Both the position numbers and the translations under genes were made by a program. From JAMLGJ01 sp047972145 (GTDB lineage Bacteria; Actinomycetota; Acidimicrobiia; Acidimicrobiales; Microtrichaceae), in assembly GCA_047972145.1 (NCBI GenBank), contig JBKEAI010000021.1, positions 1-19,389 of the forward strand: a stretch of 19,389 bases of DNA, read 5' to 3'. Below the pieces are notes generated by a model. It was given only the letters and a program-made list of their open reading frames with translations, was not told where the DNA came from and searched no databases. Positions 6,451-13,536 of the stretch are shown here, piece after piece (the stretch's first letter is position 1; each line of letters opens with the position of its first letter).

Positions 6451-8605
6451 CTGCCGTCGTGGTCGATGCCGGCGGCGCGGTCGTGGTGCTCTGGGGCGCG
6501 GCCGTCGTGCTCGACGCGGGGGCCTCGCTGGTCGTGGTCGTCTCACTCGCCGGCTCGCTGGTGGTCGTGGTCGACACCGCAGCGGTCGTGGTGGTCGTCT
6601 CGCTCGCCGGAACCTTGCCGGGGTTGAGCACCTTGTCGCCGGCATCGGTCCCCGAGTACTCACACCGGGGCTGCCCATCGGTGGCCTCGAGCATGTAGTT
6701 GCGCCAGATCCGCGCGGGGAACGACCCGCCCGACACCTGACGCCCCTGGTACACCATCTTCTCGGGCTCGTCGTGACCCATCCACACGACGGTGGTCAGG
6801 TTGCAGGTGTAGCCGGCGAACCAGGCATCGCGGTAGTTGTCGGTCGTGCCGGTCTTGCCCGCCGCCGCCACCTTCAGGCCCGCCGAGGTGCCGGTGCCCT
6901 TGGAGACCACGCCCAACAAGGCGTTGGTGACGGTGTCGGCCACATCCTCACTGATGACCTGTTCGGTCCGTTCGTCGTCGGCCACGTCGTAGAGCACCGT
7001 GCCCGCGGCGTCCTCGACCCGACGGATCACATAGGGCTCGGTGTGACGCCCGTGCGCGGCGAACGTCGAATATGCCGAGGCCATGTCCAGCACGCTGACC
7101 TCTCCCGAACCCAACACGAGGGAGTAGTTGGGTTGCAGATCGCTGCGGATCCCGAGTCGTCGTGCCATGTCGACCAGCTGCTGGGGACCCACGGTGTCGA
7201 CGATCCCTGCATACACGGTGTTGGTGGAGCTCCAGGTGGCCTCTTCTACGGTCTGGACCCCGTAGGAGCTGTCTCCGTAGTTGGACGGCTTCCACAGCTC
7301 GCCCGGCGATGCGTACACGCCGGGGAAGCTCGTCGTGCGCGGCGCTTCGAAGCGGGAATCGATCGAGTACCCCTGTTCGGAGAACGCCGCCAACGCGAAC
7401 GGCTTGAAGGTCGACCCCGCCGGACGGCCCGAACCGCCTCCTTCACGCCCGAGGGCGAGGTTCACCTTCGAAGCCTCGAAGTCCGTGCCGCCCACCATCG
7501 CCCGCACCCGGCCGACGTCGTCGATCGACACCAGCGAACCGAGCGGGGCGTCGGGTTCATCGAGCACCTCGGTCACCGAGTCCCACGCATCGGCCTGCAA
7601 CCTCGGATCGAACGTCGTATACACGCGCAGGCCCTGGGTCTCCGCTCCTTCGCCGAAGCGCTCGCGCAGTTGCTGGCGAACCCATTCGAGCCAGTACTCG
7701 GACCCGATCTCGGCATAGCGCACGTCGTTGAAGTCGGACTGCTTCTCAGTGCGCTCGCGAACCGTCTCCACCTGTGGGGAACCGTCCGGGGCGGTCGGTC
7801 CGCTCACCCATTCGATCGAGGCCGCGGCATCGGCGTCCTCGCGTGAGATGTAGCCCTCCTTGACCATCGCATCGAGGGTGGTCCGCATGCGCCTGGAGGC
7901 CTCCTCGGGGTCCTGGGAGGCGTCGGCCGACTCCGGCGAGCGGATCAGTCCGGCCAGGTAGGCCGCCTGGTAGAGGGCGAGGTCCGAGACCGGCACCCCG
8001 AAGTACGCCCTCGATGCCGCCTCCACCCCGTAGGCACCGCGGCCGAAGTAGATCTGGTTCAGGTACCTGGTGAGGATCTCGCGCTTATCGAGCTGCTGTT
8101 CCAACTTGATCGCGAGAACCGCCTCACGCAGCTTGCGGTCGAAGGTGCGCTCCGAGGACAGGTAGACCGTCTTCACGTACTGCTGGGTGATCGTGGAACC
8201 ACCCTGTTGGGACCGGCTGTCGCCGAGCACGTCGCGCACCGCCGCACGTGTGATCCCGACCGGATCGATCCCGCCGTGGTCGAAGAAGTTCCGGTCCTCG
8301 GTGGCTAGCACGGCCTGCACCAGCACCGCCGGGAGGTCGTCGTAGGCGACGACCACCCGTTCCTCGGACGCCGTCAGGGAGGCCAGCGCGTTGTCGAAGC
8401 CGCATGCGCCGGGTGGTACGTCGATGTCGCAAACGAACGTGGTCTCGATCGGTTGCTGTTCGGCAGGCAACTCGATCGTGTTGAGCACCATCCACACCCC
8501 GCCTGCCGCGACCACCGCCACCACCGCCACCGCGTAGAAGACCCGGCGCGCACGCCACAGCACGCGACGCGGTCTGCGCTGGGGTTCTGGAGGTTGCTGT
8601 GGCAT
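6440..8605 (-). CDS. class A bifunctional penicillin-binding protein (transglycosylase/transpeptidase)
   Basis: 721 residues, cell-wall synthesis at the membrane. A basic cytoplasmic N-terminus (RRPRRVLWRARR) precedes one TM helix at about 22-41. The GT51 glycosyltransferase domain has ATEDRNFFDHGGIDP (catalytic Glu103), QGGSTITQQYVKT (134-146) and LNQIYFGRGAYGVEAAS. The transpeptidase domain has SxxK as STFK (398-401), SxN as STN (460-462) and KTG(T) at 584-587, so both activities should be intact. From about 668 there is a Thr/Ser/Pro/Ala-rich tail typical of extracytoplasmic linkers; no PASTA domain is seen. The ATG at 8605 has GGTGAG upstream. It matches the ponA1-type PBPs that follow the DUF5318 gene in other Actinobacteria (from memory). 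Confidence 0.95.
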   Translation of the reverse strand: MPQQPPEPQRRPRRVLWRARRVFYAVAVVAVVAAGGVWMVLNTIELPAEQQPIETTFVCDIDVPPGACGFDNALASLTASEERVVVAYDDLPAVLVQAVLATEDRNFFDHGGIDPVGITRAAVRDVLGDSRSQQGGSTITQQYVKTVYLSSERTFDRKLREAVLAIKLEQQLDKREILTRYLNQIYFGRGAYGVEAASRAYFGVPVSDLALYQAAYLAGLIRSPESADASQDPEEASRRMRTTLDAMVKEGYISREDADAAASIEWVSGPTAPDGSPQVETVRERTEKQSDFNDVRYAEIGSEYWLEWVRQQLRERFGEGAETQGLRVYTTFDPRLQADAWDSVTEVLDEPDAPLGSLVSIDDVGRVRAMVGGTDFEASKVNLALGREGGGSGRPAGSTFKPFALAAFSEQGYSIDSRFEAPRTTSFPGVYASPGELWKPSNYGDSSYGVQTVEEATWSSTNTVYAGIVDTVGPQQLVDMARRLGIRSDLQPNYSLVLGSGEVSVLDMASAYSTFAAHGRHTEPYVIRRVEDAAGTVLYDVADDERTEQVISEDVADTVTNALLGVVSKGTGTSAGLKVAAAGKTGTTDNYRDAWFAGYTCNLTTVVWMGHDEPEKMVYQGRQVSGGSFPARIWRNYMLEATDGQPRCEYSGTDAGDKVLNPGKVPASETTTTTAAVSTTTTSEPASETTTTSEAPASSTTAAPQSTTTAPPASTTTAAPP

Positions 8606-8750
8606 CGATGACTCACCGGGTAGGGGGCGTCACGGTCAACGTGCCGCGCAACGGTGCGGAAGGAGCCCGCCAAGTCTGCTCCCTCAGCGACGCCATGTGA
8701 AGTCGCGCCGGCCGCCTGGGCGAACCGACAGGGGACCTCTGGTACTCCGC

Positions 8751-8855
8751 TTGGAGCCCTGCCGCTGGGGCCTGGAGCCCTACCGCCGGCGCTTGGAGCC
8801 CTGCCGCTGGGGCCTGGAGCCGTGCCGCTGGGGCCTGGAGCCCTGCCGCTGGGGC
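8751..8855. repeat. 21-bp tandem repeat, five units (array A)
   Basis: Five head-to-tail copies with consensus ctggagccctgccgctgggg+c: 8751-8771, 8772-8792 (diverged), 8793-8813, 8814-8834 and 8835-8855. Three copies (1, 3 and 5) are identical apart from the first base. Each can fold into a short GCCC/GGGC stem. The array fills much of the 261-bp gap between the PBP start and the DUF5318 stop, beginning 11 bases after that stop. Because 21 is a multiple of 3 it is open in several frames, but no frame looks like a protein. Confidence 0.9.
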
Positions 8856-8866
8856 CCTGCGGGCGC

Positions 8867-9280
8867 TCAGCGCTGTGAGGGATCCACCAGCGGAACCACC
8901 TCGAGCAGGTGGTTCCAGCGGCAGCTCAAACAGACCTCCACGGAGTAGACGCGCGCTCCGGGTTTCCCGCCGTAGCGCGACGCGAGCTTGCGCAGGTCGG
9001 CCTGGTCCTCCACGACCCGGCCACCCGCAGGTAGGCGGGGAGCGAACGCGAAGCGCACTATCCGCAGGGTCGCTTCGGCACATACCGGACACGGCGCCGT
9101 GGCCTTGCGCGAGTGGTTGGCTCCCACGCGAAGCAACTCGCGCTGCGCATCGCACACGTCGTTGCGCGGGGTCTCCCCAGAGCGCACACGGCGCAGCAGC
9201 TGGCGGCGGGCCAACCGGTAGTCGATGCTGCCGGGAACCCGCCCCTGCCTGCCCTCGGTGTCCGGCTGTAGGAAAGGCAC
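8867..9280 (-). CDS. DUF5318 family protein (putative zinc ribbon)
   Basis: 137 residues. The body reads GSIDYRLARRQLLRRVRSGE, then DVCDAQRELLRVGANHSRKA, PCPVCAEATLRIVRFAFAPR, ASRYGGKPGARVYSVEVC and CLSCRWNHLLEVVPLVDPSQR. This matches the actinobacterial DUF5318 family, whose CPVC and CxxCxWNH motifs probably bind zinc; its function is not known to me. GTG at 9280 is chosen because TACCCT (complement of 9289-9294) stands 8 bases upstream and the length fits the family. The frame stays open further upstream but overlaps the divergent methyltransferase. The neighbouring PBP downstream matches the Rv0049-ponA1 order in mycobacteria as I recall it. Array A follows its stop. Confidence 0.82.
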   Translation of the reverse strand: MPFLQPDTEGRQGRVPGSIDYRLARRQLLRRVRSGETPRNDVCDAQRELLRVGANHSRKATAPCPVCAEATLRIVRFAFAPRLPAGGRVVEDQADLRKLASRYGGKPGARVYSVEVCLSCRWNHLLEVVPLVDPSQR

Positions 9281-9288
9281 GGCAAAAC

Positions 9289-9294
9289 AGGGTA
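9289..9294 (-). promoter_or_regulatory. -10 element for leaderless DUF5318 gene
   Basis: The complement reads TACCCT, 8 bases before GTG 9280. No Shine-Dalgarno precedes the GTG. It is one of several TAnnnT elements at this distance from starts in the window. Confidence 0.4.
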
Positions 9295-9339
9295 ACGGGC
9301 CGTCCCCGGTCGAATACGGTCGGTGGGTCCGCGACCGCG

Positions 9340-10182
9340 ATGAGCGCTTCCGCGAGACTTCCTTCCATGGGCGATTCCCCCAGGACCCTCCGGCGTCACC
9401 CCTCCGCCGGGAACCTCTCCACCCGACCGGCTCTGGTGTCTCCGGAGGATCCCCGTGTCTCGCTACCGCCTGCCTCGTTCCCCCACGGAGACGAATCCGG
9501 GCCACCCTCGGTGCGACTCGGACCCGACCTCGACGACGGCGCACTGGTGAAGCTGCTCGGCCCGCTCGACGGTCGGCGGATCCTGGATCTCGGCTGTGGT
9601 TGCGGTTCTTCGAGTGTGGCCATGGCAGTCGGTGGCGCGCGCGTGATCGCGGTCGACAGCTCCCTCGCCCGGCTGACCCGCGCACGCAATGCGGCCGAGC
9701 TCGCCGAGGTGAGCGTCGAGTTCCACCACGGCGAGGCGGCAGACCTCGCCTTCGTGCGCGCCGACAGCATCGACTCGGTGCTGGCCGCCTATTCGCTCGC
9801 AGGAGTGGAGGACCTCTCGCGGGTGTTCCGTCAGGTCCACAGGGTCCTGCGCCCCGAAGGCGCCTTCGTCATCTCGGTTCCCCATCCCATGTCGCTGATG
9901 GTCGACTGGGATCCCGACATCGGGCCCACCCCCTGGCTGGCGCGCTCGGCTTGGAGCGATCACTGCACCGAGTGGGTCGTCGCCGGCGATGGCGGCGCAG
10001 CGAAGATCCACCAGGTGTCCTCGTTGTTCACCCTGTTGCACCGGAGCAACTTCCGCGTCGACGTGGTCGCCGAACCGCAGCCGGAGGTGCCCGCGGAGGA
10101 GTCCCGCTCACCGCACCGCGACCCGATCGACGACTGGGTTCCTCCGACGCTGGTGATGCGGGCCCGCAAGCTCGGCATCTGA
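9340..10182 (+). CDS. class I SAM-dependent methyltransferase
   Basis: 280 residues from ATG 9340 (271 from ATG 9367); the N-terminal ~60 residues are Pro/Ser-rich and probably disordered, so the start is uncertain. The Rossmann methyltransferase core starts at about 70: motif I ILDLGCGCGSSSVAMA (81-96), an acidic end of strand 2 in VIAVDSSLARLTRARN, motif II region DSIDSVLAAYSLAGVED and the post-motif HRVLRPEGAFVISVPHP. C-terminal WVPPTLVMRARKLG resembles small-molecule methyltransferases of the Methyltransf_11/25 group. The substrate cannot be predicted. It is divergent from DUF5318 (possible -10 TACGGT at 9315-9320) and convergent with pcnB, with repeat array B in the gap. Confidence 0.85.
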   Translation: MSASARLPSMGDSPRTLRRHPSAGNLSTRPALVSPEDPRVSLPPASFPHGDESGPPSVRLGPDLDDGALVKLLGPLDGRRILDLGCGCGSSSVAMAVGGARVIAVDSSLARLTRARNAAELAEVSVEFHHGEAADLAFVRADSIDSVLAAYSLAGVEDLSRVFRQVHRVLRPEGAFVISVPHPMSLMVDWDPDIGPTPWLARSAWSDHCTEWVVAGDGGAAKIHQVSSLFTLLHRSNFRVDVVAEPQPEVPAEESRSPHRDPIDDWVPPTLVMRARKLGI

Positions 10183-10190
10183 GCTGCTCC

Positions 10191-10285
10191 CGCCCGGTTC
10201 ACGTCCGCCCGGTTCACGTCCGCCCGGTTCACGTCCGCCCGGTTCACGTATGCCCGGTTCACGAGCGGCTGGTTCACGAACGCCC
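10191..10285. repeat. 15-bp tandem repeat, six units (array B), overlapping pcnB stop
   Basis: Units in the register ggttcacgtccgccc: 10196-10210, 10211-10225 and 10226-10240 (identical), 10241-10255, 10256-10270 and 10271-10285, preceded by a partial cgccc. The last unit lies over the pcnB stop codon (TCA at 10274-10276). Its minus-strand sequence GGGCGTTCGTGAACC, i.e. the last pcnB sense codons Gly-Arg-Ser plus TGA, matches the consensus GGGCGGACGTGAACC at 13 of 15 bases. Confidence 0.92.
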
Positions 10286-11656
10286 GGCCCACCATCGGTC
10301 GAGCTCGTCGATCGCCGCCTGTTCACCCACGGGGCCGTGCTCCATCCTGAACTCCAGCATGTGGTCGAGGGCCTGCCCCACGACGGGACCGCCCGGGATC
10401 CCTAGGTGTTCCATCACCGTCCGACCGTCGATCTCCGGGCGCATCGCCTCCAACTCCTCGCGTGCGCGCAGGGCTTCGATACGGGCCTCCAGTTCGTCGA
10501 TGCGCCGGTTCAGGGCCTGCGCCTTTCGCTTGTTGCGCGTGGTGCAGTCCGCCCGGGTGAGAGCGAGCAGTTCCCCCAGCAGCGGTCCGGCGTCGCGCAC
10601 GAAGCGGCGGACCGCCGAATCGGTCCAACCGAGTTGGTAGGTGTGCATCCTGAGGTGCAGGTAGACGAGTCGCTCGACGTCGTCGACCATCTCGTTGCTG
10701 AAGCGGAGGGCCTTCATGCGCTTGCGCGTCATGCGTGCGCCGACCACCTCGTGGTGGTGGAAGGAGACCCCGTTGTCGCCGATCGAGCGGGTGCGCGGCT
10801 TTCCGATGTCGTGGAACAACGCCGCGAGCCTCACCCGTAGATCCACCGGTGATTGTCGCACCACAGCGATCGTGTGGGTGAGCACGTCCTTGTGTCGGTG
10901 GATCGGATCCTGTTCGACACGCATCGCCGGCAGCTCGGGAAGCACCACGTCGGCGAGCCCGTGGTCGTTCAGGAACCACAACCCCGCTGATGGATCTTCG
11001 AGGACCACGAGCTTGCACAGCTCGTCGCGGACCCGCTCCGGGGACACGATCCCCAACCTCTCAGCGCCGCCGGCCACCGCGGCGACCAAACCGTCGTCGC
11101 TGTGCAACCCGAACCGGGCCACGAACCTGGCGGCGCGCATCATCCGCAGCGGGTCGTCGGTGAACGACACCACCGGGTCGAGCGGTGTTCGCAGCCGCTT
11201 CGCGAGGAGGTCCCCCAAACCGTCGAAGGGATCGATCAGGCGGGGGGTGTCCTTGTTCACCTGCAAAGCCATCGCGTTGATCGTGAAGTCGCGGCGCGAG
11301 AGATCGGTCTCGAGGTCCGTGCCGGTGAACACCACCTCGGGCTTGCGGCTCTCGGGGTTGTAGCGCTCGGTGCGGTGCGTCGTGATCTCGATGGTGTCGG
11401 TACCCGACGTCAGGGCGATCGTGCCGAACCGCTGGCCCTGCGTCCACACCGCATCCGCGACCGGGGTGACCAGGTCCCTGGTGACCTCCGGTGGAGCGTC
11501 GGTGGTCAGATCGAGATCCTCGGGACCGGTCACCCCGTCCACGAAGAGGTCCCGAACGACCCCACCCACCAGGTACAGCGAGTGACCCGCCGAGTCGAAG
11601 CGCTCGGCCAGGGGAGCCAGGCGGTCGAGGACTTCGGCGGCTCGGTCGGGGATCAC
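10274..11656 (-). CDS. pcnB: CCA tRNA nucleotidyltransferase / poly(A) polymerase family (class II)
   Basis: 460 residues from GTG 11656. Adds or repairs the 3'-CCA of tRNA using CTP and ATP. The head domain has LYLVGGVVRD (27-36) and the metal-binding DLD (47-49) in GPEDLDLTTDAP; the neck has RRDFTINAMAL (121-131), followed by RMMRAARFVARFGL. An HD phosphohydrolase-like domain follows (LFHDIGKPRTRS, His-Asp at 282-283) with a Arg/Glu-rich C-terminal helix (RRIDELEARIEALRAREELE). This is the actinobacterial PcnA layout. An earlier GTG at 11707 would overlap the HDAC gene by 8 bases and add 17 residues. I prefer 11656 because TACTGT lies 7 bases upstream and family N-termini are short. Its stop is inside array B. 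Confidence 0.93.
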   Translation of the reverse strand: MIPDRAAEVLDRLAPLAERFDSAGHSLYLVGGVVRDLFVDGVTGPEDLDLTTDAPPEVTRDLVTPVADAVWTQGQRFGTIALTSGTDTIEITTHRTERYNPESRKPEVVFTGTDLETDLSRRDFTINAMALQVNKDTPRLIDPFDGLGDLLAKRLRTPLDPVVSFTDDPLRMMRAARFVARFGLHSDDGLVAAVAGGAERLGIVSPERVRDELCKLVVLEDPSAGLWFLNDHGLADVVLPELPAMRVEQDPIHRHKDVLTHTIAVVRQSPVDLRVRLAALFHDIGKPRTRSIGDNGVSFHHHEVVGARMTRKRMKALRFSNEMVDDVERLVYLHLRMHTYQLGWTDSAVRRFVRDAGPLLGELLALTRADCTTRNKRKAQALNRRIDELEARIEALRAREELEAMRPEIDGRTVMEHLGIPGGPVVGQALDHMLEFRMEHGPVGEQAAIDELDRWWAGRS

Positions 11657-11663
11657 CCGGCGG

Positions 11664-11669
11664 ACAGTA
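11664..11669 (-). promoter_or_regulatory. -10 element for leaderless pcnB
   Basis: The complement is TACTGT, 7 bases before GTG 11656, with no Shine-Dalgarno between. It supports the shorter pcnB start and transcription independent of the HDAC gene. Confidence 0.42.
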
Positions 11670-11699
11670 CCCGCCGCACACGTGAGCCTTCGAAGGGAA

Positions 11700-12710
11700 T
11701 CAGGCACCCAGTCGGCGGTGGACCTCTACGGCGGCATCGACTGCCGGCGCACCGGGGCCTCCGCGGCTCGGTGCCTCAGGGTGCATCGGGGCGCCACCGA
11801 GGGATGCGACCATCGCCGCCGAGCATTCGGCGAGGGCGTTCAGGTCGTATCCACCCTCGAGCACCGCGGCGAGGCGGCCGCTCGGTACGAGTTGGCGTAG
11901 GTCCATCGTCAGGTCTGCCACGTCTCCGGCGCTCAGCGCCAGGTCGCACAACGGATCGGCTCGGTGGGTATCGAAGCCCGCGGAGACCAGGATCCAGTCA
12001 GCCCCGAAGCGCTCCACCGCAGGCGCGACCAGCTCCTCGAGGGCGCGCCTGTAGTGCTCGCCGGTGGTCCCCGCGGGAACCGGTATGTTCACCACGGTGC
12101 CCGGAGCCGTCGGGCCGCCGGTCTCGCCGAGCGCACCCGAGTACGGATAGGCCGGGCTCTGGTGCCACGAGATGTACAGGACGTCGGGATCGTCCCAGAA
12201 GATGTCCTGGGTGCCGTTGCCATGGTGGGCGTCGATGTCGACGATCGCCACGCGCTCCCCGCTCTCGCGCAGCGCCGCCGCGGCGACCGCTACGTGGTTG
12301 AAAAGGCAGAACCCCATGGCCGTCGTGGTCGTGGCGTGGTGCCCCGGAGGCCTCACCGCCACGAACGCCGCGTCGCCCAAGCCCCCTTGGAGCAGTTCCA
12401 GCGCCGAGAGCAACAACCCGCTCGCCCGCCGTGCCAGCGGTGCGGAGTGCTCCGAGAGGACCGTGTCGGAATCGATGTGACCACCGCCGGTGGCACCGAA
12501 GCGCTCGACCGTCGCGACGTAGTCCGCGGGGTGCACGCGGGTCAGTTCCTCGTCGGTAGCCGAGCGTCCCTCGAAGGTGACCAGCAGGTCACGCAGGTGG
12601 TGCGCATCGATGCCTGCGTCCACGGCGCGCAGCCGAGCTGGACGTTCAGGGTGACCGGGGCCCGTCAGGTGCTCCGCGAAAGCGTCCTCACACGAATACA
12701 GCACCGTCAC
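11700..12710 (-). CDS. histone deacetylase / acetylpolyamine amidohydrolase family protein
   Basis: 336 residues from GTG 12710. Class II HDAC-like zinc hydrolase; bacterial relatives remove acetyl groups from polyamines, acetoin-pathway compounds or proteins. Motifs: GPGHPERPARL, active-site His pair in RPPGHHAT (124-125), zinc ligands in VDIDAHHGNGTQDIF (Asp160, His162) and SAGFDTHRADPL (Asp247), and the catalytic Tyr in EGGYDL (288). All are present, so it should be active. Starts at GTG 12716, 12710 or 12704 are possible; 12710 stands 8 bases after TAGCGT. The C-terminus is Pro/Ala-rich. The physiological substrate is unknown. A GNAT acetyltransferase is divergently transcribed next door, a suggestive acetylase/deacetylase pair, but this is only proximity. 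Confidence 0.9.
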   Translation of the reverse strand: MTVLYSCEDAFAEHLTGPGHPERPARLRAVDAGIDAHHLRDLLVTFEGRSATDEELTRVHPADYVATVERFGATGGGHIDSDTVLSEHSAPLARRASGLLLSALELLQGGLGDAAFVAVRPPGHHATTTTAMGFCLFNHVAVAAAALRESGERVAIVDIDAHHGNGTQDIFWDDPDVLYISWHQSPAYPYSGALGETGGPTAPGTVVNIPVPAGTTGEHYRRALEELVAPAVERFGADWILVSAGFDTHRADPLCDLALSAGDVADLTMDLRQLVPSGRLAAVLEGGYDLNALAECSAAMVASLGGAPMHPEAPSRGGPGAPAVDAAVEVHRRLGA

Positions 12711-12718
12711 GACCACTC

Positions 12719-12724
12719 ACGCTA
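12719..12724 (-). promoter_or_regulatory. -10 element for the HDAC gene
   Basis: The complement reads TAGCGT, 8 bases before GTG 12710, with no Shine-Dalgarno. It faces the divergent GNAT -10 about 36 bp away. Confidence 0.4.
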
Positions 12725-12759
12725 ACCGCCACACCGTCCCGACCGGCAGGGCCCGGAAC

Positions 12760-12765
12760 TACCAT
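12760..12765 (+). promoter_or_regulatory. -10 element for the GNAT operon
   Basis: TACCAT would start transcription near 12772, giving a leader of about 38 bases with AGGAGG (12800-12805) before GTG 12811. A GTG at 12773 opens a 15-codon upstream frame ending at 12820, overlapping the acetyltransferase start. Confidence 0.4.
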
Positions 12766-12810
12766 CGGGGGCGTGGGGCGCTCGAGGCGCGCCCTGCCCA
12801 GGAGGACCCG

Positions 12811-13536
12811 GTGGTGCTGACCCGCGAGACGATAACCGTCGGCTCCCAGCGGTTCCGCGTCACGCCATGGCACGCACAGCCCGGGGTGGCTCAGCTGTCG
12901 ATGCCCCCCCGCCAGGCAGCGCCACCGACCGAGGCGATCCGGGTGGTCCTGGACACCCTGGCGGGACGGGGCTGCACCCGGGTGATCACAGCGGCGATGT
13001 CGGAGTCCGAGACAACTGCGTTCGATGCGCTCGGCTTCGTCGAGGACGACCGCCTGCACGTCCTCGAGTACGACCTGGACCGACCCCGCGGAGATCGACC
13101 CGGACGCTCGCGCGAGGTGCGGGTGAAGCGGCCCGCTCGCGCCGACCGCGCCGGCGCGCTCGACCTCGATGCTGCCGCGTTCGACCCCTTCTGGCGCCTC
13201 GATTCACACGGCCTCGCAGACGCTGAGCACGCCACGCCCCACAGCAGGTTCCGTGTGGCGTCCGTCGAGGGCGATCTCGCCGGCTACGCGATCACCGGTC
13301 GCGGAGGGGGCTCCGGGTTCCTCCAGCGTCTCGCCACCCGTCCCGACATGCAGCGCCGCGGGGTCGCCACGACGCTGGTGCGCGACAGCCTGCGGTGGTG
13401 TGAGCGACACGGCTGTCGACAGGTCTACGTCAACACCCAGGTGATCAACAGCGCAGCGCTCGCCCTGTACCGCTCGATCGGCTTCGAGCGCACCCAACAC
13501 GACCTCGTCGTGCTGTCCTGGTCGGCGGACGCGTGA
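12811..13536 (+). CDS. GNAT-family N-acetyltransferase
   Basis: 241 residues. The C-terminal half is a clear GNAT domain: FRVASVEGDLAGYAITGRGG, then GFLQRLATRPDMQRRGVATT with the acetyl-CoA loop Q181-RRGVA, and VNTQVINSAALALYRSIGFE. The N-terminal half (about 1-90, ending AFDALGFVEDDRLHVLEYDL) resembles a degenerate second GNAT domain, so this is probably a two-domain protein with one active site. The substrate is unknown. The GTG at 12811 (or 12814) follows AGGAGG by 5-8 bases. Its stop overlaps the next gene as GTGA, making it first in the operon. In mycobacteria this slot holds mutT4, an unrelated family. Confidence 0.88.
   Translation: MVLTRETITVGSQRFRVTPWHAQPGVAQLSMPPRQAAPPTEAIRVVLDTLAGRGCTRVITAAMSESETTAFDALGFVEDDRLHVLEYDLDRPRGDRPGRSREVRVKRPARADRAGALDLDAAAFDPFWRLDSHGLADAEHATPHSRFRVASVEGDLAGYAITGRGGGSGFLQRLATRPDMQRRGVATTLVRDSLRWCERHGCRQVYVNTQVINSAALALYRSIGFERTQHDLVVLSWSADA

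Noticed and set aside
8697..8948. Plus-strand frame through array A with LEPCRWG repeats
   Set aside because: It only exists because the 21-bp period keeps frame; there is no start signal, and it overlaps the DUF5318 gene end.
9960..10295. Minus-strand frame with VNRAD repeats resembling a pentapeptide-repeat protein
   Set aside because: It is the 15-bp array B read in an open frame, starts inside pcnB out of frame and runs into the antisense of the methyltransferase.
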